Shown: one piece after another, positions 11,418 to 22,420 of the stretch
Layout: each line of letters starts with the position of its first letter
Position numbering within the stretch: position 1 is the first letter of the stretch
NCBI GenBank assembly: GCA_947095585.1
Contig: OX352763.1
Coordinates: forward strand, 119,459,287 to 119,523,286
DNA from: Nephrocerus scutellatus
Lineage: Eukaryota; Arthropoda; Insecta; Diptera; Pipunculidae
Length of the DNA stretch: 64,000 bases
Direction of reading: 5' to 3'
Notes under the pieces: model-generated
Told to the model about the DNA's origin: nothing
The model's database searches: none
What the model saw: only the letters and a program-made list of their open reading frames with translations
Program-made: the position numbers and the translations under genes

Positions 11418-13860
11418 AATGCTGCAGTTAGTTCAGATTAACCTCCAAAAAAGGCTTCGGCCTCCCTTGCACTCCGTCTGCTTAAAGGTGGAGAGGACAT
11501 CGTCCTAATCCAAGAACCATGGATTGTAAACAACCTGGTTTGTGGACTCGGGACTCCTGATTATTAGTCGTTATATGTAACATATAAAGGTACACCTTGA
11601 TCCTGCATATTAGTGAAACGTACTCTAAATGCATTTTTACTCCCTCGATTCAGCGATCGAGATGTCACTGCAGCACAATTGGAGACTCACCAAGGAACCT
11701 ATTGGCTGGCATCGGCTTATCTCACTCAAGACCATGTGGGATCTCTACCTGGTGATAACCTGGAGAAATTTATCGCAGAGGCGAGAAGACGTAACACCAG
11801 TCTCATTATCGACTGCGATGCAAATGTCCATCACTTAGTATAGGGCAGCTCCGACATAGACGACTTTTCGATTATATTTTAAGTACTAACCTAACTGTAG
11901 TCAATACTGGTAATGAACCGAACTTCGTATCCCGGAGTCGACAAGAAGTGTTAGACATTACTCTTGTCACCAACTCTCTCAACCAAATAATTCTAGACTG
12001 GAAGGTATCGGCTGAACATTCTCTCCCCTACTCACACTCGCCAATCACCATATTGAAATCATAGGAAGAATGACTGCGCTTTCTGGTTCCTGCCCTCTCA
12101 TTTGTCTAAGAGTCAAGAAGACACCACATTGGTGGACCTAGGGAATTCTAGGAGCTGCTGCAGGAAGCTATTCAACGTAGCCAGGGCTACTAGATAGATT
12201 AGTCTTCAACCCCATATAACTCATTGGCTACATACAGTGGTAGTAGACCTACTCTTCTATACGGTGTGACTGTATGATGGACTGCCTTAAATAAGAAAGT
12301 AAACCTTGACAAACTAAGAAAAATCCAAATATCAGCTAGTCTATGTATGAGCGGAGCACTTCGTACAACCCCATTCGCCGCATTGCACATTCTATTCGAC
12401 CTTACACCACTCGACATTTACAGCAGGCAAGTAGCTGCTAGTTCTGAAATGAAATCGGTCACTCCTCCCTCTATCCTACATTTAGTCATGATCCCAGACA
12501 ACATAGACTACACCATTCCGCAACATCATTCATTCATTCGTGGGCTTAGATTCAATCTCTCGGCCACGTGCGTCCATTTAGCAGACCACAAGCCTGCTAT
12601 TCTGCCACTAACAGAATCCCAGGTTAATGCAGATTCCGATGTTTCGGATTTTAGTTGGCCTGGTTACAACTTGGTGCCAGTATTTTTGCCCCACCGCGGT
12701 CTCGCCATCTATGTACGTAGTGATGTCGATTATCAAACTCAAGCACAATACAATCATTGTTCCAACGCGGAATTTAATTTCATTTCGCTCAAAGTCAAAG
12801 TGCGTAAGCATGACATTCACTACAGCTTCATATACAAGGCCTTAATTTAGACAAGTCTCATCTTGTAGTGAGTTAGATGCACTGTCTGACTCTATAACTA
12901 GAATTTTATCGCTTGATCGATCGTAGCGGGTGATTTCACCATCCCCTCCAATACAATTTGGAACGAAGACGCTTACTTGGAAGATGAACATATTCATTTT
13001 TACACAGACGGGTCAAAAACTGATTACGGAGTCGGCGGAGGTGTTTTCTCAAAATCTTAGCCTCCCTTTCCGTCTTCCAAATCACTGTAGTGTTTTCCAC
13101 GCTGAAGAGAAACGTCACATCCGCTAAGGATATCCGTATATATTCTCGGATAGCCAAACTGCACTAAAATCCCTAAAATCGGTCTCCACAAATTCAATTC
13201 TAGCCCTTAACTACCGATCATCTGGAGATGGAGATGGCGGAGACGTTCAATATCCACCTGTGTTGGGTGCCGGGGCACAGAGACATTCCGGGTAACTGTA
13301 TGGCTGACAAACTCACCAAGCAAGGAACTACACTACCCTTCTTACCTGAATATGGTTCCATAGGTATACCAATCGCTACATGCAAACTTTTGTTAAAGCG
13401 GGATGCTTATGAAAAACTAGCTGTATAGCTGGTCAAACGAAACAACTTGCATAGCGAAAAAGCATATCTGGCCAAAGCTGGATCCGAAACGCTCTAAGTG
13501 TTTGATCTCCCAAAGAAGATCGCACATCGGTGCTATTGTCGGTGTCATCACTGGACACTGTCTCATAGGCAGGCATGCAGCAAGACGTGGAGTCTTCTCG
13601 AATGACTTCTGCAGAAGCTGCATGGATCGATAGAGACCCTTATTCATCTTCTAAACGTAAACTTCATATGAGAGCTTTCTTCTACAACGACACTAATGAT
13701 CTCATCAACATTGATATTGGTAGTCTCCTAAGCTTCATACGAAGCTCTAATTGGTTCATCGAGTAGTAGGTGGAGCGTGTGGTATCACAATGGACTATAA
13801 CTGGTCTAAGTGTGTCAGCTTCACTGACAGCCACCTTAACCTAACATGACATAACATAAC
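11418..13860 (+). mobile_element. LOA-like non-LTR retrotransposon 2, mosaic and internally deleted
   Basis: Order of pieces: an endonuclease starting at LVQINLQK (about 11425), with EDIVLIQEPWIV (about 11490-11525), SLIIDCDANVHH (11788-11835) and NTGNEPNFVSRS (about 11907); a linker TPHWW near 12120; then directly an RT thumb, LDKLRKIQIS and MSGALRTTPFAALHILF (12347-12397). The fingers and palm of the RT are therefore deleted. An unrelated endonuclease-like segment follows at 12545-12945. RNase H is at 12970-13320: HIHFYTDGSKTDYGVGGGVF, FSDSQTALKSL and HLCWVPGHRDIPGNCMAD. The C-terminal tail has GRHAARLGVFSN and DFCRSC near 13560-13620. The 3' end holds CTTAACCTAACATGACATAA. There are multiple stops and frameshifts. 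The RNase H and tail recur at 55700-55925. Confidence 0.75.
12545..12945 (+). mobile_element. Foreign endonuclease segment (Jockey/CR1-like) inside LOA element
   Basis: Within the open frame 12347-12850 the LOA thumb passes into a stretch reading LSATCVHLADHKPAILPLTE, then GLAIYVRSDVDYQTQ and FISLKVKVRKHDIHYS. After stops it reads VAGDFTIPSN (about 12926-12954). These are AP-endonuclease features (P..L.LTE, GDF.IP) expected at the N-terminus of a LINE protein. Here they lie downstream of an RT thumb and upstream of RNase H. No 3' end or poly(A) follows, so this is not a simple 5'-truncated insertion. A template switch, recombination or a larger nested copy that later lost its 3' part could explain it. 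Confidence 0.55.
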
Positions 13861-14510
13861 GTGCGCTTGCAAAGCACACTTCATGTTCCTGTTTATAACA
13901 CAAGCATGATCGCTCAAAGGCTTAATCTTTTAATTTTCTTGATTAATTATAATTTGCTCTTTTACAGTATACCTTAAATTTAATAATTTAATCATTTAGA
14001 TACTCCTTAAATTCAGCTTCTTGTACACAATTTAACCTTAGCCCGCAGGCAGGCACCAAATTCATTAAATGTAATTAAAAGCACTAATATGAAAACCCAA
14101 GGGGAAAACACTTAACTGTTGTGCGCTATTGGTAATGGCACTCTGAAAAATTATTCCGTTCAGTTTCGATGGCTTCTACGCATCGCACTTGAAACTAAAT
14201 ATACATGTACTTAAAATTCGACGACTATTATGCAAATAGAAGAGGAATTTGTATAGGAAATGGAACGAAAAGGAAACAGGTGGAGTAAAAATCTTTGGCA
14301 AGTAAATATAAATGCATTCCCCCGAACATGTTCACACACGGCCTTGTGTGCAAACAAAAAAAAACAACAATTCGTTATTAAGGTGAGATTGAGGACTGCT
14401 AGCAGTTCAGCAGCTAGCAACAAAGAGAGCAATACAACTGTTTTTACTGCACTGCTATCGCAACGAAAAGCATCTCGATTTATCCCATCTTTGCATGCAC
14501 ATGTAAGTAA
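13861..14510. other. Unassigned interval
   Basis: Nothing recognised. Long open frames on both strands from 14211 onward cross into the mariner element and have no motifs outside it. Confidence 0.4.
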
Positions 14511-15764
14511 AGGGTGTCCAAATAGGAAGTTCAGATTTAAAAATTTAATTAAACAAAAACGGCTTAATATATTTCCAAATTTATTTATTTTTTGTTTGAA
14601 AGTACAATCCTCCTGGTTATTTATGGAAAATGACTTCATTCAAATAGGAGCCGCGGCTGGCCTTGGCCTACTCCATTCGGTCGGTCCAATTTCTGAGCAC
14701 ATTTTGGATTGTGTGCCGCTCTATTTCGGCAATAATTACTTCAATCTTGGCTTTCAAATGCTCAATTGTTTGTGGATTGTCTGCATAAGACTTGTCCTTC
14801 ACGGCACCCCACAAATAAAAATCCAAAGACGTCAAATCACAGCTCCTTACCGGCTAATGCACGTCACCATTTCGACTGGTAATGCGACCATCGAATTTTT
14901 GACGCACTTCCGCTATTGTAACGCCCGATGTGTGGCATGGCACACCATCTTGCTGGAACCAAAGGTCGTCCAAACCAATATCTTCAAGATATGGCCACAA
15001 CAAAGATGTTAACATGTGCAGGTAGTTGATTCCGTTGACCGTAATGGTCACGCCGGCCTCATTTTCGAAGAAATACGGCCCAATAATGCCGCCACGCCAC
15101 AAGCCGCACCAAACAGTAACACGCAATGGATGCATTGGCTTCTCCACATATCCTTGTGAGTTTTCCGATCCCCAAATGGGACAATTTTGTTTGTTTACGA
15201 ACCCAACGAGATGGATATGCGCCTCGTCCGAAAAGCTGATTTTTTGAGCAAAATCCTCACCAATTTCGAGTTGGTCGCAGGCCCACACAGCGAATCGATA
15301 TCGAAGCGGATGGTCACGGGGCTTCAATTGCTGGACCAATCGAACTTTATACGGCCACACACGAAGATCTTTACGCAGAATTCGTTGCATGGAAGACCGG
15401 CTGATGTTCATTTCCGATGCACGATGACACGATTGATGTTCTCGGCTGTTGGCGCACATTTTCGGCCACCGCGGCGATATTTTCAGCTGAACGAACACGA
15501 CGAGCATGGGTAACACTTGGATTGTCTACTAGGTAGCCCGTATCACGCACTTTATGCACACCAAATTTTGTACGAAATTTTCTTGCGATTTCGAACCAAT
15601 TGTCTCTGTTGTGGAAGTAAATTTCCAACATTTCCCACTTTTGCAGAAATCAACTATCAACTAGAAATAATATACTGAGTTTCTGTCAAAGAAAGAATGA
15701 CATTAGTGTTGCCAGAGCCAAAATAAGCGATATGTCAAATCTGAACCGCTTATTGGGACACCCT
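14511..15764 (-). mobile_element. mariner element, DD41D (rosa-like), full length with inverted repeats
   Basis: The ends are inverted repeats: AGGGTGTCCAAATAGGAAGT at 14511 and, on the other strand, AGGGTGTCCCAATAAGCGGT reading back from 15764. Both continue into TTCAGATTT, giving a repeat of about 28 bp. Total length is 1254 bp, normal for mariner. The transposase lies on the minus strand. A clean TA duplication is not visible at the edges, so the outermost base or two are uncertain. Confidence 0.85.
14617..15631 (-). pseudogene. mariner transposase pseudogene (DD41D)
   Basis: The enzyme would cut and paste the element via its inverted repeats. The N-terminal helix-turn-helix part is in 15371-15631 (VHKVRDTGYLVDNPSVTHAR, then RSAENIAAVAENV). 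A frameshift leads into 14854-15516, with MQRILRKDLRVWPYKVRLVQ, the first catalytic aspartate in FSDEAHIHLVG, and the second in WFQQDGVPCHT. A TAG at 14854 replaces a Trp codon expected by comparison with the copy at 35115. Past it the frame continues VRSCDLTSLDFYLWGAV and ends at TAA 14617-14619. Counting residues between the second aspartate and the one in SLDFY gives 41, which fits the DD41D rosa group. The frameshift and stop make it non-functional as it stands. Confidence 0.85.
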
Positions 15765-16824
15765 ATTCTAAATTCGCAGTAGCTTTCCCACCTTTTCTGG
15801 ATGTCCTTCAATTGCAGTCCACTTCTGAATGGCAATGGCAGAGATGCCAAAATATGAGCGAAGCACTTATCGCACTAAATAGGAAATTATTCTAAATGAA
15901 TTTTTCATGGATGACTTACTGAACTTCTTGCAGTTATCCTGAATGTATACGAATATTAAAATTATGTACTGGCATATACCTAAAGCGGACGGCTGGCTTT
16001 GTGTCGGTTTTTTATTGTTCACGATTTTCCTGTTGACAACTTCATGCAAATGAAATTTTAAATTAAATTTATTTTATATTCACGGGCAGTGGAATTTCAT
16101 ATCCGTACGACATAATGGAAGAAGGGTATATGTGTGTGTGTAGTGCACCTTTACTTTTATTTTATTAAAGGGACTGCGTCATATTTAAAAAATACCATAA
16201 AGAACATAATTTTTAAAAAATATATTCCCACGCAGCGCTCTCATTCATTGTCGTCTGCATTTGAGCAGAAACATTGATTTTGATTTTTAAAACAACATTT
16301 TTACGCCCAGTAAGTACAACAGATCATTTGCAAATATTACAGCAATTTGCTTAAAGCACGTTGTTTAATCGTACAACCACAGAAGCCTTTGTAGACAATT
16401 TTCCTTTTTTTTTTAATTTTTTTCATTTCATATTAATTATATCGTTATTGTGGAAATTAGTTTTTTAAACCAATTCCCTACATAAAGCTACTGACGACGT
16501 TTTGTTCATAAAACGAAGGAGCAAACAAGCTTCATGATATACAGCACACCTAATTCAAAGGAACGGTATACACATGACTTACTGCCAAACAGGATGAAGG
16601 TGTCTTTATGATAAAATAGACGCGAAAAAGTGGATTCATAAGAACCAAGCCACAACACAGCAAAGAAATGTAATTTATAATCACAGTTCACAGCATCCTG
16701 GATCATTAGAAATTCGTGTCATAAATACAAAATGTAACTGCAGTTGATGCGTTCAGCAAAAGTGTATACATAAACACATATACATATACAGGTGCTAAAT
16801 TGGTGTACACTTGACATAGCGTCA
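15765..16824. other. AT-rich interval, nothing recognised
   Basis: A GTGTGTGTGT run lies near 16131-16141. No motif-bearing frame or RNA gene was recognised. Confidence 0.4.
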
Positions 16825-17222
16825 AAAAAGAACAACCCATAAAAATAAAATTATCTAATAACTAAAAGTATACTGAATTCCACTATAAATGCTGAAATAT
16901 AAAAGCACATATGAAGCACAATAACCCAACAACAAAACAACCCCAATCGTAAAGCAAGCAGCGCAGTCTGCAGCGCACAGCGCACAACGCAAACAGAACA
17001 CAATCATCGTAGTATGAAATGATCGAATGCCGGGCAAAAATTTGTATGGGAGCCCCCCGAACCCGCGGCTCGATCACTCTTAAATTTTATTAGAAAGTAT
17101 TGTCACCGGATATATAGATGTGTGCAAAATTTCAATAAAATCGGGCTTTGGGAAATTGGTTAAAAATTGATCACAAGATCTGACCAGCCAGTCAGCCCGC
17201 CAGTCACACGAATTTAAACATC
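16825..17222 (+). repeat. Dispersed repeat G, near full-length copy
   Basis: Begins with AAAAAAGAACAACCCATAAA, then CTGAATTCCACTATAAATGC and CAACCCCAATCGTAAAGCAA. The GC-rich core is TATGGGAGCCCCCCGAACCC. It then has AGAAAGTATTGTCACCGG, GTGTGCAAAATTTCAATAAA, ATCACAAGATCTGACCAGCC and a short CAGCC/CAGTC run. The tail is lost after CACACGAATTTAAA. The adjacent position of RTE-A3 at 17281 is noted. Confidence 0.7.
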
Positions 17223-17280
17223 GATTTAATTGGGGACTTGATTACATAAATGTTGATGCTCTAGGTTAGGGTTAAATGTT

Positions 17281-19445
17281 TTCATGGCTATCTGGATGAT
17301 GACATCATCATCGTCTTGGCCTCCCGCAAAAAATCTCTCCAGCGGTGCCGCCGATTTCACGCCGATGTCATCCAGTTTGGCATCTCTAAACTCTGGGCGT
17401 CCTGGTCTACGCCATCCTTCTAGCGTATGCTTGGCCGGCCCCGCTGTGGTGCTCCATAAATCCCACCGCAAAGGACTCTCCGAGCAGGACCCTCTTCGCT
17501 CATGCGAGCTAGTCCTGCCCACCGGAGCTTAGTTCTTAACGCTCGTAGATCTCATCCGCATAGAGTCTCCGGAATCGTCCTTACTCACATACGGGGCCAA
17601 CAATTCTCCATAGGACTTTTCTTTCGAACGCGGCTAAGAGGTCAGAGTGCTTTTTGCTAATCACCCAAGTCTCGGATTCATATGTAAGTACTGGTATGAC
17701 CATGTTCTTATACACCAGCAGTTTTGATGTTATGGTTAAACTGCTGGACTTGAAGAGTCTTGACAGACTATAGTAGGCTTTGTTGGCTTTGAGCAACCGT
17801 GCGCGTATTTCTGGTTCCATGCTGCTATCGGCTGCTACAGTTGACCCGAGATAGGTAAAAGATTACGTTACTTTAACTTCGCGTTCCACTATTTTAATTG
17901 CAGGACCAATGTAGGATCTTTTGGATCTCGTACTCGCAGACGTGGCCACCATGTACTTTGTTTTGGTCTCATTTATGTGCAGCCTGAGCCCCAGATTTCG
18001 TGCCGCCCGCTCGATCTGAATGAAAGTTTCCTGTACAGCCTTTTGGTTTTTACCAACGATGTCGATGTTGCGTAAGGCAGTATCTGAATGGGCTTATAGA
18101 GGATTGATCCTCTCGCCGTTACATCAGAGTCTCGAAGCACTTTCTCCAACGCCAGGTTGAAGAGAACGCAGGCCAGTCCATCGCCTTGTCGGAGCCCGTT
18201 ATAGATGTTGAATGGGCTTGATAGTGATCCGGATATTTTTACTTGGTTTATAACATTAGTCATGGTCGACCTACATAGTCGTGTCAGTTTATTTGGGATG
18301 CCGAAGATCATAAAAAGATGGTTTAGTGAGTTTTAAAACTCTAGACATTATTCCATCACCTGCCTAATGGTGGTTATTTGATAATTTGTTGATTTGTCTG
18401 GGATGAAGCCACACTGGTATGGACCAATGATGATTTTGGCGTATGGGGCTATCCTGTCTTGAAGGATAGAGGAGTAAATCTTATACGCGGTACTCAACAA
18501 CGTTATACCACGATAATTGCTGCAGGTTGTGATATCTACTTTCTTGTGTATGGGGCACAGGATTCCTCTTCGCCAGTCCTCTGCCATCGCATCTTCCTCC
18601 CATACTTGCATTATTATTTCATGAATTGCTTGGTTTGTCGCGGAACTTTCGCGCCTGGTGGGGTTCTTGCTCTCTGTACTGTTCTAGTTCTTTTCCCAGG
18701 CTGCTTTCTTTCGCCGGTGAACTGTTTTTTCATATCTTCTGAGCTCCTTATATGCATCTTCGCGTGCCCGCGTTTTATGAGATTGTTGCATTGCTCAGTA
18801 CGTAACATTCTTACGTTCAGTCGCTAGATTACATTTGTCATCGAACCAGTCGTTCCGATCTCTACGACTACTGCCTAAGATGGAGTCAGCAGTACTAGTG
18901 ACACTATTCTTAAGGCGTGTCCATTTCTCTTCTACGCCCGCCATCTCAGCCCCAGGACTTACTCTTCCTGCATTTAGGGCGATTCCTATCGCTTGACCGT
19001 AGTTATATCTGTTTTTCGTTGTTTTTTTTTTCAAATATTCTTTAGGAAACTTTTTTTTATAATTAAACGAATTCAACTTGCAAGTTGAACTGTGCCCAGT
19101 GGAATTGTGCCCAGTGGAATTGTGCCCATTGGAATTGTGCCAAGTGGAATTGTGTCCAGTGGAATTGTTTCTGTGGAATAGGCCTAGAAACGAGTGTATC
19201 CATCAGGAGATACCCAGGTGGCTTTGTGGATATTTTTACGCGCAAATCACACCACACATCTGGGGAATCCTCTGTAGGTGCGTGAATGTCTATGAAGCTT
19301 AAGTTTTGAAATCTGCCCTGCACGCGAAGAATGCATATTGCCTTAAAGCCGATTCTCGAATCATTCGTTTGCTGATTAGAAACCCCACCCCGAGCAAACG
19401 ATGTCTTACATGACAGCTGTTATATATGTCATATTCTGATATACA
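17281..19445 (-). mobile_element. RTE-A copy 3, broken, with minisatellite insert
   Basis: Minus strand, 5' end near 19445. Endonuclease scraps (SEYDIY, GFLISKRM, IDIHAPTEDS) run to about 19190. A 15-bp minisatellite follows at 19087-19176. Then come the linker SSRRDRNDWFDDKCNLATER (18799-18897) and RT pieces. The piece 18348-18611 has WRRGILCPIHKK and NYRGITLLSTAYKIYSS. The piece 17973-18311 has FGIPNKLTRLCR and GLRQGDGLACVLFNLALEK, then LPYA, where a one-base change removes YADD from frame. The thumb (17581-17820) has RARLLKANKAYYSLSRLFKS. A deletion of about 300 bp joins the linker to the RT near 18645, and another removes the FIDFKAAYD region near 18315. The 3' end has GATGATGACATCATCATCG (17296 onward), a trinucleotide-like tail also seen in copy 4. 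Confidence 0.85.
19087..19176 (-). repeat. 15-bp minisatellite (six units)
   Basis: Six units of GAATTGTGCCCAGTG start at 19087, 19102, 19117, 19132, 19147 and 19162. On the minus strand they translate as repeats of QFHWA and lie inside the RTE-A3 reading frame. A related array on the opposite strand lies at 51128-51205. Confidence 0.9.
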
Positions 19446-22420
19446 CTGTTATAACATTGATAATTTTCTAAGTATGGTGTAGCATAAGCAGTAATTTCAT
19501 TTTATTACACATAATAATCTACTCAAGTGTTTAAGTTTTCAAAACTTTAATTCACTAAATTATTGATTCTTCTTGCTTTCTGGAAACGTAACTAACCGCC
19601 ACGGGAAGCACCCAATATGACACGGGCTCACAACTGACTTCTGTTAAAATAACTTTGAAATAAAATTCAGACCGCTTTCCAATGTAAAGGGTTTGGTAAG
19701 CTATTTGCAATGTTATGAAGACATTGGTTGCCTCCACGAAATAGTATATTAGATTCATTTTTGTCCTTGGTAGTGGTCGGAAGTTCAAATCTACATATTT
19801 CCTTTGCAGAAATATGTACGGAACACTATTTCTTGTTATAACCAATATCCATATACGTTTGTATACACAGCAATTGGGAGCATTGAAGCAAAAGGAATTC
19901 AATTCGTTTTGGCATTCACTTTCCGTTCAATTATTATTTTGATTTTTCCATTTTTCGGGGTCGTATCATTTTTGAATGTGGTTTTTGCGGAGACGATGTA
20001 ACCGAAGGAAACTGAATGTGATTGAAGGATTGCCTCCAGTAAAAGAAATGAAATCACAGATGACTTGAATTCGGTATAAGTGATATAACAAGAATGAAAA
20101 ATCACATCAGCTTTGACAACACTACTTGTGGAATTAAATTAATTACTTTTTATCCTTTTTTCCCATTCATGGACATTTTTAAATTGTACGAGTTATTTGT
20201 AAAGTTTTGAGTTATTTATTTAAGCTCACTTTTCAATTAAAAACCCCGCTGATCAAGTTACTGCTACAAGTAGCTGTGTTATACGAAAACACACACAGCT
20301 CCTGTTAGTCTCACATTATAAGTTCACCAATGATGATGTTTTTAATTCTCATCCTCGGAGTTGAAAGGCCTTTGGTTTTATGTTTCAGTTGAACACGGGT
20401 GCGTCTGACATCTGTGTTTCCAAACATTACATGCTACGACTCACTCTGGTTTTGTGTTTGTGACATTTTTTGCCAAAAACTACAATCGACAATCAGCTTA
20501 AATTCGAGTATGTGCGGGCGAAGTTTTTTCGTAGCGTATATAATTTAATTACGGGTCATCGCACGCTTCCGTTTGTTCAGCGTTGTCCTCTAATTTAGGG
20601 GTTAAACTCTACAGTGATATACAGGTTGCTGTTATTTTTCATTAGCACTGCAGTCATAAGCATATATCTATATTTAATTCTTGTTGTTGTTCTTTCTATT
20701 GAATAAAATCGTGATGCAGATGGAAAGAGTTACTGTTTTTTTTTTAGTACGATTTAATTTAAGTTCTTGACTTCCAATCCGCTTTTATGTGTTTCGACAT
20801 TATTCGATTGTTCTCCATACGAACTGATCCGCTACTAGTGCTCTTCGCTCATGACCATCGGTTTTTATTGCGTTGGCACGTTGGATATAGTAGTTTTCCC
20901 ATTCGAAAGTTGGACTCGCAGTGTGACTTAAAATTCAAATGTAAAAAAATTGTATCTGTGCAGAGATAGAGAAATAGAGTTTCAGTACAGATTTTGTTCT
21001 GTTCTCTGACTGTATTTACTGCAATTTATTTTGTGTCCTGAATGACACTTGGAATTGTTTTTGTATAATTGATGAGCCAATTTCCTTTTTAAAACACATT
21101 CTTAAAGAACTGTTATCAGAGAATGAAAGCAGAAATTGTGCAAAAGATTACAGTGTTGATGTATATTGATGTATATTGAAGAACTGCCGATATCCATCCC
21201 AAAAATAATACGCAAGTTAATTAATTGACTTTATGTCAAATTGTGAAATGTCACCGAAATACACAGAAGAACATTTGATGCGTGTGTGCCTCAATCAATT
21301 TCGTGGCCATTGGCAAAAACAATCATTACATCCTGTCCTTTATTTCATGTCCAGACGAGGTATTTACGTTCTATTTATTTAATCAAAATCTACATTTATT
21401 TTGCTTTATCAGATGACATGCATAACTAAAACTATGTAAGATAAGACCTTTATAGAAATATCATTACTTTGTTAATCACATTAAATAGATTTACAAACAA
21501 AGCTCTTCTTTTTTACCTACATGCCTACTTATGATAATTGGATAATGCAAAACCACAAATTCCCTGATAGCTATTTGAAAATGCTTCTGAAAATTATACG
21601 TGCTGTAGCTTAAGGCAATCGTTCACTTTAAAGCATTCAGTGTGTGATAGCAATTTCTACCACTGCCCACATCAAACGAACCGTACCCCCAACACAGAGG
21701 CAAATAACAAACATGGACTTATTTTGATATAATATCAGCATCAGCACAATATCCTTTAGCCATGAATCTGCCTAAAGACATTGCAAATTTAATCAAATTT
21801 TCCGCTTTTAGATAGCCACGGGTTTATCTGCTCCCAATGCACTAAATTTGTTGAATAATCTGCAATTCTATATAAATTGTTTAGTTTTAGCTATATACGG
21901 ATTAAAAGTAATGGCTTGAGGTTGGTGCGAAACTTTGTTCGCCATTGAGGGAGTGTACTACTACTAGTTTACTGGTTAAGTAAAGGTGGAGTGCTACTTA
22001 TAGCCCGTATAAAAAAACCATATTACAGAAGCCCGACCAATCACCATTCTTAATAATCATCCATACTTACAGCATGATACACCTCCTATTCTGCTAATGG
22101 ATACCTTCGGACAAGTGCATATATACGAAACGGTATGCACTTTTCGCCAATCTAACACTGAACTATGATTTCATTATCATTATCATTAATGCAGTATTTG
22201 GTAAACCATCTAGGATCGACTTTTTAACTACCATTGATGCTTTTTTCCCCCTTTTACGCCACTTATTGTAACTCAATGAAAGGAGCTAATGGTATTTTCT
22301 TGTTACCTCAACTAATTATGCCACATATGCGAATACTCGTTGAAACTACACCATTAATGGGTATATGGATGTTATATAGAAGAAATCGAGTTAAGTATGC
22401 ACAAGTCAAGTGGTTAATAA
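19446..22420. other. Long AT-rich interval, nothing recognised
   Basis: No transposon, RNA gene or array was recognised over about 3 kb. Open frames up to 115 codons (19555-19902, minus) lack motifs. This could be host intron or intergenic DNA or old, unrecognisable repeats. Confidence 0.4.

Noticed and set aside
14260..15012. 250-codon open frame on the plus strand
   Set aside because: Its second half is antisense to the mariner transposase and the first half has no motif.
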